Shown: positions 47,201 to 59,660, counted from the first letter of the stretch. The stretch is 64,000 nucleotides of DNA from Epiperipatus broadwayi (GCA_028023455.1 JAQFVV010006426.1:1552001-1616000), one strand, 5' to 3'. Program-made: numbers and translations. Notes: generated by a model not told the origin, from the letters alone.

Positions 47201-50149
47201 TGCTACTCATAGTACGAAGTCTACTCATGATGTACAACAAAATCTGTCACAAAAATATTTTGTACATCTTAAAACATATGAACAAGTTTAAAGGATGTAT
47301 ATTTCATAGCAAATAAAATTTAATATTTTTAACATTAGGATAATATTTTTTAAAGTACATGTTCATAAAAATTGGCTAGTTGTAGTCATAAGCGCTTGAG
47401 AAATTTGCACTCTCTCAATTATTTCAATATCGACTGTGCTTTAAATATTATTTACATATATTGCTGCAAATTTATAACATCGAAAACTACTGTGTAGTAA
47501 TTCGAAAGATTTCATGCTGTATGTTCATCATTTGAACTCAGTGAGTTATGTATGAAGATATTTAAGATTCATGCTCTCAAATATAAGTACTTTGGACTGG
47601 CTTGGATATATATAAAGACAAGTAAAGAAGAAAGTGGAAATGCTCTTTTCTTATTAAATTCTCTGTCCCAGTGCTTAAGATTTCATTGGCTAGTTATAGT
47701 CATAAGTGCTTGAGAAATTTGCACTTTCTCAATTATTTCAATATCGACTGTGCTTTAAATATTATTACCAAATTAGAAAGAGTTTACATGATTAATCTTG
47801 TACTGTGACTTCAATTATTTTACTTGAAGTTTTGTGTCTTATTCTGTTACTCTGGTTTTTTAGTTATAAATAAATTGCTGTACTAAATGCATTGCATGTT
47901 ATAATAAGTCATACAGCATCATAAGTGAATAATATGTCAATATAAATATATAGTGATAAGTTAAAAATGGTATATTTAACTAAAACTCATATTGCATTGG
48001 TGAGTCAGTTCTTTTCAAATTTATTAGAATGGCTTTCACATTAATACATTGAAACTGATAAATGAATTGAATTGAAATGTTAAAATGATCTAGTAAAGTT
48101 ACACACATTATTTACTCTGATGTCATGATTAATCAAACTGTATTGATGAATTAATTGCATAAATAAAAACAAAAACCATATTTTGCAATGTTATTATATG
48201 ATGCATTAACATGTCAATGTTATCTGGTTTTTTAATATAAGTTAAACTTTTATCATATATAAGTATTCATACTACAGTGCTAAATCAGTTAGGTGATGAA
48301 ATCATTAGAAATCAACATAAAATGTCAAACAATCATGCTCAACATTGCTGTTAATCCTATAAAAATTAAAATTAAAAATAATCAATCTTAAACAAATCTG
48401 CAATAGACAACTAAAAACAAATGAGTAAAATTTGATTTTGAATTACAAACCTGGTTTCAATTTCTTAATGAAATTTTGTCCAGATACTTTTTATTCTATA
48501 ATCACATGACCCACTATTCTATAAAAATTTTAGCCACTGGACATTATTTATATTATATTGCAATAAATATAAATAGTAAAATACTTGGATATACATGAAA
48601 ATAAATGAATATAAAATTATTATAATTCAATTTTTTCCAAATTTATAAAACTGGATTTTAAAAAGTTTTGTTTTTAATCATTATCGTTCATATATAAATA
48701 TTTTACTAATTATTGTAATATAATATGAATAATATTTACTGGGTAGAATTATTGTCAAACAGTTGTTTATGCAATTAAAAAAATATTTTGAAAAGCTTCC
48801 AATAAGGTCTAAATATATGACTTCCTGCAGTAAATATTTTTTTATTTTTTATTTTTAAGTGTCTACTTTAATTTTATTTAAAATTGATTATGGTAATTAT
48901 TGTAAAAAACAACAAATTACAAACAAACATTTTAAGTCAGAAATTTGACCATATGAATTAAATGATTGTAGGCTATATTGGTTTATTGCAATAGTAGAAG
49001 AACATTTACAAAAGTAAAAGCTTTCTCTCTCACAGAACATTGTTTATTTATTTCTATATTGCACATTGAGTATTTATAAAAGTTGAATACTGTATTTAAT
49101 ATAATAAAATAGTCTAATTTGTTTAACACATAATTTTTGGTTGAACTTGTTTATCATTTTTTTTCATCATAATATATGTTTTTTTTATTATTTACATTTT
49201 ATTCTCAATTAAATATGTTGCTTTTTAATGAATTTATTGCAGTCACATGTTCTTAAAAGATAAAATCTACTCTATATTTTTTATTTTATGCTGATTGTAT
49301 TTATTCATTAATAATGTAAAATAGTCCATAATTAAAATGTGATCTAATGTAGCATTTCCATCTGCTTTTTCTAAATATTATATTTTCAACTATCTTTTTC
49401 AATTAGGTTAAATATGTTAATAAACTCATCTCATTTTAATCTTTCTAATTCAAGTGTTGTATAATTTTTTTTATCATACAACTATTCATTTTAAATTTTA
49501 CAATTTTTTCCAGCCATAGAATTAAAAAATATAGCCAATTTTCTACAATATGAATTTTCAATCATGTTTAGGCCAGTTTTCAAAATATAGAAATTTATAC
49601 TTCTATAATAAATCTCATAATCCACAAAATCACGTCAAAATTGACCCTTCTTTTAAAAGCTCACATTGCTACAGTTAATGCAGCATATGCTTTATGACAT
49701 TATTCCTACCAATATATTGTTTTTCATAATATAATTATTAACATTTTTTAAATATTAATTTTAATATTAATGATTTTTTGGTACTGAAATAAATATTCAT
49801 TTTTTTTCATTATCTAATCAAATTTTAAATAATTTGTTTATATTTAACATTTTTATTATTGAGAAAAATGTCACATGTGAGCCAAAAATTGCTGGTGGAA
49901 TTTATGCTAGTTATTTATAATGCAAAATATATCTTTATAAAAGTATGTTTAATAGTATATTGTTAATAAATTTTTCAGAATAACTTTGTAGTAATTTTTT
50001 TTTTTTCAGATGATATTAAACAAGAATTAGAAGCACTAAAAGCAATTCAACATGAAATTTCTTTGGAAGAACTAAGTGAAAAACTTCAGGAAATTTGTGA
50101 AAAATTGTGTGCCAAAAACAAACATTTATATGCTGAAATATTTAAATAA
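41219..50149 (+). CDS. Three-exon gene for a 99-residue secreted helical protein (orphan)
   Basis: Joined coding parts are 41,219-41,291, 45,719-45,805 and 50,010-50,149 (73+87+140 = 300 nt including the stop). Both introns are phase 1 with consensus GT...AG ends, and the frame stays open across both joins. Residues 1-24 form a signal peptide (hydrophobic core VSFISAIVLVLFSFLL, cleavage likely after VHS). Residues 25-36 are basic (HQEKKHKNIK). The rest is charged and predicted helical, with Cys44, Cys83 and Cys87 (DCLEKY; ICEKLC). The mature part would be about 75 residues, secreted or stored in gland granules. Start context (A at -3, G at +4) is good. I recognise no family; the KYSDQLPDDIKQELEAL stretch faintly recalls nematode SXP/DUF148 proteins, which is weak. 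The odd cysteine suggests a dimer. No neighbouring paralogue is seen in the window. Confidence 0.75.
43254..44051. mobile_element. Non-autonomous hAT-type transposon in intron 1
   Basis: The element is 43,262-44,043 (782 bp). It has inverted ends CAAGGGTGGCCAA and TTAACCACCCCTG, typical of hAT elements, flanked by a perfect 8-bp target duplication TTATAGAA (43,254-43,261 and 44,044-44,051). There is no transposase frame, so mobility would depend on a transposase from elsewhere. Confidence 0.85.
44970..45355. repeat. Possible old SINE or repeat in intron 1
   Basis: The block is clearly less AT-rich than the intron around it. It contains ATCAGTTGGTCCAGATTATC, CACACCCATGTTGACC and ACATGTACAGGACC. 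No tRNA boxes or tail are convincing. Confidence 0.3.
45719..45805 (+). CDS. Exon 2: basic linker and first helix
   Basis: A symmetrical 1-1 exon of 87 nt encoding APHQEKKHKNIKLDKEIL then DCLEKYSDQLP. Donor G|GTAAGCTT at 45,806 is strong. Confidence 0.75.
46318..46640. repeat. Diverged tandem duplication of about 175 bp
   Basis: The units share ATGTTGGAGAAATATGTAAT / ATATTGGAAAAATATGTAAT, an AAGAATTATATTGCTAATTA-type block and AATAAATCAAGTAA / AATAAAATAAGTTAA. Confidence 0.5.
47372..47768. repeat. Direct repeat of about 83 bp, 314 bp apart
   Basis: The blocks at about 47,372 and 47,686 both read TTGGCTAGTTRTAGTCATAA through TCGACTGTGCTTTAAATATT with only a few differences. They could be the ends of a small element or a local duplication. 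Confidence 0.75.
50010..50149 (+). CDS. Exon 3: C-terminal helical part
   Basis: It encodes DDIKQELEALKAIQHEISLE through ICEKLCAKNKHLYAEIF and K, stop TAA at 50,147-50,149. Two of the three cysteines are here, four residues apart on a predicted helix. Confidence 0.75.
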
Positions 50150-50415
50150 TAAAACAGTATTTGATTTTTACTTACAGAAATATTATACACAAGGTTTACA
50201 ATTATGATGATATTATGAATATTGTAGAATTGAATAATAACATTGTATTACATTAACATATAATATATAACTTATAGCATACTGAGATGTTTGACATTAG
50301 ATTGGCACTCATGAATGATAACACAAATGTATCTTGTAGAAACATTTTTTAAAAAGTTTGTAATCACACAATATTGTGTACTCTTTTGAAAAATTTGGTT
50401 TGTCATTTATTGCTT

Positions 50416-50421
50416 AATAAA
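50416..50421 (+). terminator. Poly(A) signal of the secreted-peptide gene
   Basis: AATAAA about 267 bp after the stop, followed by a TGTCTCTG-type downstream element. A second AATAAA overlaps the stop codon (50,148) but is probably too close to be used. Confidence 0.45.
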
Positions 50422-51689
50422 TCATTTATCTGCAAAACATGTCTCTGATCATTAATACACATTAACACATGTGACAACATTTTCAATTTAGATAGTTAAT
50501 GATTCTTTAACCAAAAAAGCTTTTTTTAAATACTTTGTATAAGAAACAAAAGTATGAAAAAATAAAAATTATCAAGCAAGGAATAATCTTACAGTTAATA
50601 GCTATAGCAAATAATATGAAAAATATTTCTAAATTCTAATGACTTTTGATATCAGAATTGATTAAAATTCCATGATTAAAAATTACTAAATATATTTCAT
50701 CATTCAGTTTTATTTCAAATTCATTATTATTTTTTATAAAAATCAAATGTTTTTGGTCTTATTATGTAGTAAAAAGATGAATACCTGTGAACTATGTTGT
50801 GACTAAAATTATTTACAATTACCTCCTCTTGTAGAATTCTGGATTTAGATTTTTTGTAGTAGAAAAAATGTTGAGTGTTCCTTGAAAAAAAACTACTTTA
50901 TTTTTATAATCGTCATATAAAAAACAAGCTTTTAAAAAGAAGGTTTGGTATTTTCATTTATATATATTGAAAATTATAAATTATTTTTGAAAAGAAAAAC
51001 TGTGTAGATGATATTTTAAAATTTTGTATTTTTCATATGCAGTAAAACTGATAATAAATCTATTGAAGTGATAATTGTTTTCTTTAAATAAATAATTCAT
51101 AATTTGTATTTTATTTTATTTGATATCATAAATATAAAAAATAAAGTGATGTTTTTTTCATTTTTATCAATAAATTAAAAGATTACTGTAATAGTCATTA
51201 AGGCTGTAGTCTCAAGCACATGCGTATAAAATGCGATAGTAGGGACCTCTACAAATCTTAAACCACTAGCTTACTCTTTGGAAGAAAAGAGGGGTAATTG
51301 TTTTAGATAAGAATAAATCTCTGTCAAACGTATATATTGTCATTCATTAAAAATGCTCAGTATACAATATATTTAATGAGTAGTACTGAGTTAATATATT
51401 AGAATGGAAAATGAAACAATGATAAAGAAAAGCAATTTAAAAAACAAAATCGCAGATTACAAAAATATATGAGCACATGACATTGCCAATTCAGTGTGAA
51501 AATGTAAAGTATCATTAAATTTGTTGCATTATGAAAGTCTATGTGTGTGACTGAATAGTTCTTATAAGGTAATGTTCCACTTATGCCAAATATAAATTTT
51601 TTTTTCGATAAACATCATAACAAAGTGAAATATGATCTAATCAATTCAATTTAATGTATATTTATTTTAAAGTCTCATAAAATTTTTAA
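50422..51689. other. Unassigned AT-rich DNA
   Basis: No gene, RNA or element could be recognised. Confidence 0.5.
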
Positions 51690-52700
51690 ATATTTTACAT
51701 TTACTTTCTAATTGATAGATGGGAAATCAAACTTTGACAATGCACTATTGTTTTAAATATTATAAATCTCTGTGCACTCACACATCAGTAAGAATTTAAA
51801 AATCTTAGGTGATTCACTTAAGTTTAGAGTGCATTTCTATAAATAAACCAACTTTCACTTACCATTTTAAATCAGGGCTTGGGTCTATTGTGTGCCTGAT
51901 GATATAATCAAATTTTGAATTGTATATGTCTAAACAACACATGATCACCATCTCTATACTAGCACATAATTGCTGTATGGAGAGTTTTGCCTTTGTATAA
52001 GTATTTAACCTATCGCAGGAGAAAGACAGTGTTTTATTTTTAACCGCCCATGATCAAACAAACAGGACTTGTAAATGTAAATCGATTAGTATAAATTGCT
52101 AAAAATCTTAAAATTATTAGATCAGAAGTCAAACTTTGATAATGCTCTGATCTGGCATAATCAATGAAAGTTGGTATATTAATAGAAATGCCCTCTAAAT
52201 TTAAGTGATTCACTTTAGTTTTTCAACCCTTATTGATGTGTGAGTGCATGGATATTTATAATATTTAAAGTAATAGTGCATTATCATAGTTTGACTTCTG
52301 ATCTAACAATTTCAATATTTTCAGCACTTTATAATAATAGGTTTATATTTATAAGTTATGTTTGTTTGATCATGGGTGGGTAAAAATATGACATTTTTCT
52401 CTTGTGATAGATTAAATAGATTTGTACAATTCAAAATTTGATTATAACATCAGGCACACAATAGACTCAAGCTTTTATTTAACATTGTCAGTAAAAGTTG
52501 GTGCATTTATAGAAATGTACTCTATATTTAAGTGATTCACTTAAGTTTTTTTAAGCTCTTACCTATGTGTGAGTATGTGGAGATTTATAATATTTAAAGT
52601 AATAGCGCAGTATTTGAGTTCAACTTTTAATCTAACAATTTCAAGATTTTCAGTGTTTTATAATATTAGATTTACATTTACTTTCTAATGTATTTATTTC
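51690..52700. repeat. Mixed direct and inverted repeat block of about 1 kb
   Basis: GTGATTCACTTAAGTTT-type blocks occur near 51,810, 52,205 and 52,528. ATTGTGTGCCTGATG (51,888) is inverted at about 52,447 (CATCAGGCACACAATAGAC). CCCATGATCAAACAAAC (52,048) is inverted at about 52,365. A unit and its reverse complement alternate, as in foldback elements. No coding potential. Confidence 0.65.
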
Positions 52701-53645
52701 CAAACATATAAGTAATTATTGCATGGCAGTATAAACATATGAGCTAATATAAAGAAATTTTGAAATTATAAACATGAAATATTTTTAATGAACATAAAAT
52801 TTTTATAGTATATTTTTACAAGTGTTTTCAAGGATTTTAAAAGGTAAAATGTTATATTTTCAATATGTTTTAGGTGTTATATTTTATTAATGGATTATTT
52901 ACAATTATATATTTTATTATTTATTTAGAGCTAATTATAAGCAATTAAATCCATCTACATATCATCATTTATAATTCTCAAGTTTTTACAGTCATTTTAT
53001 TATAATATATTCGGTACCATATATTGTACCCTATAACATTATCTTAATACAATGATAAATTGAAGTACCACTATTTCTTTTAATATGTGTTTTTCAAAAA
53101 AATATAAATAAATGCATAATCCTCTTCATTTTTTCTTTCCAAAAACATTATTTTTGTATATTAACAATAAACATATCTATACACTTTACACCACACACTT
53201 TTCAACTGTCGTACATATTACAGTCATTTTCAAGGATCTACAACAAAAATATATATATTAATTAATACTACCTTAAATACATCAATCTATCTTTTTATAT
53301 CAACAGTAACTTTACATATCTTTAATAGTAACATGTATTAATTATACGTAATTGTTTTATTACTTACATCTTCTTTTCTCTACTTTTTTATTATTAATCT
53401 TCCTTTTTTACATCATTTAATTATAAATCTTTGTAATTTATTAAAAAACATCTAAAAAACTTTTATATCAATTTATCCATTCCTATTTTGAAATATATTT
53501 CTACCTTTAATTATTTATCTAACATTCTGTATCAATTATCTACATACCATATTTGTACCACGAAACCAATTTTTTCTCCTTTTAACTATTTACTTAATTT
53601 AATTTAAAATATTACACATTAATTACCTTTATTTATATTCCTTAT
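52701..53645. other. Unassigned AT-rich DNA
   Basis: No gene is supported. Sequence is extremely AT-rich with short T runs. Confidence 0.5.
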
Positions 53646-53646
53646 T

Positions 53647-54030
53647 TATACCATTATTTCTAATTAAAGAAGGGTTATATATTTTTTCACTATATTTTTT
53701 AATCTGTTCCACCATTTTAATATTAAAATGTTTATGTCCAAATTTTTTATAATGTTTATAAACATTTGAATTTTTATTATTTAAATGTTCTTTAAATCTA
53801 GTTTTTAATATATTTTTGTTGTGCCAATATATGATACATTTTTTCCTTCTCTTAGCAATTCAAATATTTATTAATATAAATTCCATTTATTTTTTCCATT
53901 TTTTCAAATTTTGTTTCATTAATTAAATTCCCTATATTAAATTTTTTTCTATATACATTATAACTACTACATATTATATTCTTTTTATCTTTCTTATTAT
54001 TCCTCTTTCTAATTACTTTAAATGGTGGAA
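53647..54030 (-). pseudogene. GIY-YIG nuclease remnant
   Basis: Three overlapping minus-strand frames, joined by two one-base shifts, show a GIY-YIG domain: INGIYINK (about 53,900-53,876), then ELLREGKNVSYIGTT (about 53,861-53,818), then ILKTRFKEHLNN, VYKHYKKFGHKHFNIKMVEQ and a lysine-rich tail to about 53,650. This order (GIY, YIG, R...H, later E) is that of the nuclease family. It lacks the CCHH-type cysteines of the Penelope nuclease at 645-760, so it is a different lineage. Its host element is not identified, and the frameshifts make it inactive. Confidence 0.6.
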
Positions 54031-54543
54031 AATTTTAATGGTTAAAGATTAAGCCGGGATAATGGTCATTTTAAAATTGAATTCTTTTCCAATTTAAAAA
54101 AAAATAATATTAATTAAAAGTAATTAAACTTAGGTAAAATAAATAATAATTGGTCGAGCCTGTGAAGAAGAAAGAGTACACCAGTAAGCAAGTGGGTGTT
54201 GGTCTTCACAAGCTATAGTTATAACAAAAACTGTGATTAATTTTAATGGATGAAAATTGACATTTAATTACATTCAGTTGATCTTGTCATTTAGTGTCCA
54301 TAGGAAGACTACTAAATATAAGTCTTATTTTCATATTTCCAGTGCTTTCTAAAAATAGTGTCTAGTAAATTAATTAATGACTTATTACATCATCTTTATA
54401 ATTATTTTTTAAGCTACTTATTTAGAAAAATAAAAATGTATTATACAAATATTACATAATAAAAAATTTATTATTTTAACCAAATATTAAACTATAATAT
54501 TTTATTTAAACATTTTTAAAAATAAGATTCCAGAATACATTAG

Positions 54544-54638
<95 letters not shown>

Positions 54639-56506
54639 TAAAAATATTTATGAACAGCTTTATGTAGTCAGGAATTTTTAAGTAATTAATAAATTTCACA
54701 TGAATGCTTCCTCACATATATTATTGCATTATTTATTTAAAGGTTGTGAGTTTAATTAAAAAAGTTAGTTATAGTCATTAAAAATTATCTATTTCTTTTA
54801 ATTAACTAAATTTTAAGATTATTGAATTAAAATATTTTTATTAGAGTTAAATTGAAATAATATATTTAAATATTGGAAACATAGAGTTCAAACCTATTTT
54901 TAAAGTCATATTAATATTTATATTTAATAAACACTGAACTAAAGTGAGACAATTTTAACTTTAACATTTTAAAATCAAACGTACAAGCACTTTAAGTCAG
55001 TCATAATTTTGTGATTAAGCATTTTAAAATTATAAACAATTTATTTAAGAAATTTAAATATGGTAAGCTTACTCATAAGATTACGTTTAAGTAATAAATT
55101 TATAAAGGACCTACTGAAATGGCTAATTAGATTCATAAACATTTAATTATTACTTGGAGAGAAAGTTTGCTTATACAAGAAATTAAACTAATAAAATTGT
55201 CTATTAAATACCATGTTATTACAACTTGACATTCAGCTTTAAATCAAAAGCTGACAGTCATAATTTATATTTAAAATAAATAAGTAAATTATGATTGATT
55301 TTGATAAATTAGTACTCAATTAATATGGCTTTAATTTATTTATAAATATGATGCATTTTTGAACAAAAAAATTAATGATATTACCACAAATCATAATAAA
55401 TTTAAATTTAAAAAATATTATATAATAATATTATTCCACGAATTATTTTTGGAAATGATATTTTTATTTGAACCTATGATTATATTTGTTCCTTATACTA
55501 GTATTTAATTATATTTATTTAAATGCATGTAAATAATTATATATTTTATATTTGATATTTTCATTTTAAGATTACAAAAATGAGTAGATATTATCTTCAT
55601 TTTATAACTGTAATGTTTGCAGACAATTTTTAAACAATTTTTATGTAATGAAATATTGAGAGATGTTTGTATAATGCAAAAATATGACAGCAAAGGATGC
55701 TCAATATCAATTTATATAATTTTTACAAACAGCAATTAGTTTATAATGTTTTAAAACATTCATTTATAAACTATAAAGAACTACATTACAGCAAACAGCT
55801 ATTATTTCCGAGGCAGTATTGTGTTACATATATATTAGTGTGAAAATAACTTTTTAACTTTGCTATCTTGTAAAATAAAGCCTGCATGGGATCTTCAGAG
55901 AAATTCTCTCAATCAATTTCTTTAGCACAAAATGGTGAGCTATAACTTTATTTTTTAAAAAATATAACTAAACATGTAGCAGTATAAATTTATTCCCAAT
56001 AGAAAACTATGATTGTTGGGTGACAATTTTTGGCATGGACTAACATTGTCTTGTCGTATGAAATTTAAATGAAAATGTCTCCTTTAAAATGTAAAATTGC
56101 CTACAAACCAACATTTTGAGTAATAGCATTTTTCCATCAAAACATCTAATATTCAGATAAAAAAGTAATTATTTTGTTTTTTTACAACATTATACATGTG
56201 TTCAATTTGGTTTTTATATAGACATTTGTCTGATATCACCTTTCATTATTATTTATATGTTGATATTTTATTAAATCAGGGGGAAAAATAATATTTTATT
56301 ATATATTAAGTATAATGATGCTCAAGTCTAAATGGGTTTATAAGTAACCATTAGAAACCAGACAATATTTAGACAATCTCCCTATGGATAACAATCATGA
56401 ATTGCAAACTGTTGTCAAAGTAACCCTTTTTTAACACTTCTATTGTTAAAAAAAGGTCAAAATAAGAGTCATATATCACATGACCCTATGTCTTAAGCTT
56501 GTAAGT
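54031..56506. other. AT-rich DNA with (TA)n tracts
   Basis: Two adjacent TA runs at about 54,549-54,641 are interrupted by TTCATAAA. An imperfect stem (AGCCTGTGAAGA / TCTTCACAAGCT) lies near 54,157-54,230. No gene is supported. Confidence 0.6.
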
Positions 56507-57215
56507 TATAAACAATGAGGATTTACAATTCCTCAACAAGCTTTGTGATAAATGCTTAGCCAGAGCCAGCACTTAAAATATCTCTGTCAGGAACCTCCCC
56601 AAACCCCTGACCATGGTTTTATGCTTTGGCACTCATCAGAGAGGTTCCAGGATAGGTTCAGACACTAGATCTAAAAATACCAACCCAAAGTCAAGCACTT
56701 ATCTAAAGGTTATGTATTGAATGGAAAATCTGAAATTTTCAGACATCTACATGTCTTCAAACCCAGCTATCCAACTCAAATAGGTAGATGGGACTGATAG
56801 ATCTTCAGCCATACCATATATATGATCTATGACTTTTATTTTGGCTATTTATAGTCTCTGCCTTAAGTCTTATGCAATGTTAAATTGCTAAGACTACTAA
56901 TATATGGTATGGCTGAAGATCTATCAGCCCCATATAGCTATATGAATTGGATAGCTGGATTTGAAAACATGCAGATGTCTGAAAATTTTCAGATTTTCTA
57001 CTCAACAGATAACCTTTAGATAAGTGATTGGCTTTGGGTTGGTATTTTTAGATCTAGTGTCTAAACCTACACTGGCACCTCTCTGAGGAGTGCCAAAGCA
57101 CAAAACCATGGTCAGGGGTTTGGAAAGGTTCCTGACAGAGATATTTTAAGTGCTGGCTCTGGCTAAGCATTTATCACAAAGCTTGTTGAGGAATTGGCAA
57201 TCCTCATTGTTTATA
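56507..57215. mobile_element. Foldback (palindromic) element, arms 315 bp, loop 79 bp
   Basis: Arms are 56,507-56,821 and 56,901-57,215. Outer ends are TATAAACAATGAGGA and TCCTCATTGTTTATA, inner ends GCCATACCATATA and TATATGGTATGGC. The arms stay collinear throughout with few differences. There is no transposase frame. It shares motifs with the 7,946-9,126 foldback (AGATCTAGTGTCTAAACC against AGATCTAAACACAAACT; ATGTCTTCAAACCCAGC against TGTCTTCAAACTCAGC). Confidence 0.85.
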
Positions 57216-58485
57216 TTGGTATTCTGTTTGCAAAAATAATAAAATTAATAAAAAATAAAATTAATTACATATGATAATGAAAATAGAATCTTATTTGAAT
57301 AATATCATGGCTAATTTCATTTTTACTTTTCTATTTATATTATCCTAATAAAACCTCATATGCCACCTTAAAGAAAAATTCACTTTATTTTTGTCATATG
57401 ATTTATATTAATACAATAAAACATCATATTACTAAAATCAGTTGATAGTGGGAGTTTCATCCTACAGTTTTAGAAAGTGGATCTTTGAAAAGACACACTT
57501 TAATCATTAAAGTGTTTTTTGAAACACTTTTTATAAATTTATTTATAGTTGCAAAAATTATTAAGAACACTGAATAATTATGCTCAACTTATTAATAAAA
57601 TGATTTGTATTATTATAATATAAAATTTGCAGAAGATTTTTTAGAATTTTTATATAATACAATGTTGAATGCCAATTATTCATCCCTTTTGGCTTGTTTA
57701 CCACATTTATATCATATGAATACTGGTGCTATTTTATTAACCATTTGTATTAAATAATCTGTTTCTGTTTCTATTTACGATGACTCTTTAATTATTTTTT
57801 TAAGTTTGTGTATTTTATACTGTCTTGCCAATAACCATATCAAAAATTGTGGGTATTATAAAATAAGTAATTTATTTTGAATGTTTATGTGGTCGTTCAT
57901 ACGAGTAAAATGTGACAATGACTGAAATATTTTTAGTAACACTTGAATTTGTAACTTAGTTTTGGTCTGTTATTTAATAATAAATTTGTATATTTAGTTG
58001 ACAATCATAACAGATTTAGCTTCTGAGATTTTATACATTGCATCCAGTTTCATACATGTGTTTTACGCATAGAAGAAACATTATTATTTGATATTGTAAT
58101 TTTTTTTATAGAAAGTCACTTTCAAAAACACATAAAGATTAAAATCAAATGTTTTACAATAGTGATTTATATAAAACACTACGTCTATTAAAATATCTGT
58201 GTGCAAATTATAATGTATAATTGTGTCTATCAAAATAAAACTGAAAAATATGTATCCTTCTTTACTTCTGTTCCAAGATTGTATATTTATTTTTTGATTA
58301 CAGTCAATATAAAAACAAAGACACATATTAAATGATCCCAAGTATTACTCAAATCAAATTTTATTTTACTTTATAATTTGAAGTTAATTTCTAATAATTT
58401 CAGTGTCAAATATGAAATCTGTGATGATTCAATATAGTAATTTTGCCATACCATTAAATAAATAGTTAATAATTATAATAATAAT
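57216..58485. other. Unassigned AT-rich DNA
   Basis: No gene is supported. It ends in a short interrupted AAT run at about 58,470-58,486. Confidence 0.5.
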
Positions 58486-59412
58486 ACACTATCCAATACT
58501 TCTGTGATATTACAAATCAGCTATCACAGAATCTATATAACATCCAGGGTTTATACCCAATTACAATAGTCCACTTCAACAAAAAACAAGTCTCTATATC
58601 AACTCTCTCCAAATGTCATCCTATGTTTAAAGTACTACTTACCATTAAATTATTGAAAAAGTGCTCAAGGATAGCCTAGAATTACACAGTCTACCACTAA
58701 TTTCAAACACGAGTTGGCAAAGAAGCAATGACCTACTGCACAAGCTGCAAAGATCTTCAAAACAGTTAAGAATTCACTTCAGGACCAGTAAAGTATGCAC
58801 CAATTGCAGTTCAACTTGATATAGAAGTGTTTTTTGACTCAGTTGACATCAATACATTAATTAACATGTTGACTGATACCACAATCCCACACACTTATTT
58901 GCATTTGCTGACAAACTTACCACTTAACCATAAAATCCATATCACACTTAATGGAAAAATATATCATTTACCCCCACCCAAACTATATCACAAGTTTTAC
59001 CACTCAGCTCACTATTATTTACTGTTTACATCAACCCACTCATTTTTAAAATCCAACAAAGTATTAAAGGCACTCAGATTTCAGGCACATCACAACATAT
59101 AGCTGGCATTGCATATGTGGATTATATTACAGTCTTCATTTTGTCTAGAAAGCAGATACTAATACTACAGAAAATACATCAAGACTATGAATCAACACAC
59201 CATCTCTAATTTCACTAGACTAAGACTGCATCCTGTTTACTCTACATCAGTAAGTCATGCACACAAAATTTCCAAGGCAAACTATCAGCTTCCTTGGTGT
59301 TCTGTTCTACATGGAGTCAAATGCAATGAAACAGAAAATTACCAAACAAGTTAAAAGATAATGCAGAATAAAACATGACTTCTCTATCAAATGCATGCCT
59401 TTAAAAATATGC
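58486..59412 (+). pseudogene. Fragment of the same LINE family (reverse transcriptase)
   Basis: It corresponds to about 38,720-39,660 of the larger copy: TTTATACCCAATTACAATAG, CAATTGCAGTTCAACTTGAT, GGCACATCACAACATATAGC. The polymerase motif C reads YVDY instead of YMDD. It is truncated at both ends, on the left at an AAT run and on the right by the next repeat. Confidence 0.85.
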
Positions 59413-59660
59413 TAATGTTGTGCCAGTCAAAACCATATGCTCCCTCAACAAGACTCAAAATCCAAGCAAAAGTACCTCAATGCTGATCATGCTTGAGATA
59501 CATAGGTCTGGAGCAATCCTGAATTTACACCTATTTGTCTATTCTTCGAGTTTCTGACCCAATAAACAACAATCCCAGTGATATAGCATATTTTTTTAAT
59601 TCCAGGCTCAGAAACATAGCGGTAGAGCATAAGATCAGCTTGATGATAATGATCGAAACA
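59413..59660. repeat. LTR-end-like repeat related to the 3,644 family
   Basis: It begins TGTGCCAGTCAAAACCATATG and shares AAAGTACCTCAA, CTATTTGTCTATT-type and AACAACAATCCCAGTGATAT-type blocks with the LTR end at 3,644. It is a more diverged relative. Confidence 0.5.

Larger units (their letters stand above)
45806..50009 (+). other. Intron 2 (4,204 bp)
   Basis: AT-rich, without a recognisable element apart from the duplications noted at 46,318-46,640 and 47,372-47,768. Acceptor is a T-run followed by CAG. Confidence 0.7.

Noticed and set aside
50150-50200. A fourth exon right after the stop (TTTTTACTTACAG acceptor-like)
   Set aside because: The stop codon and poly(A) signal close the gene, and the sequence after the site is not open.
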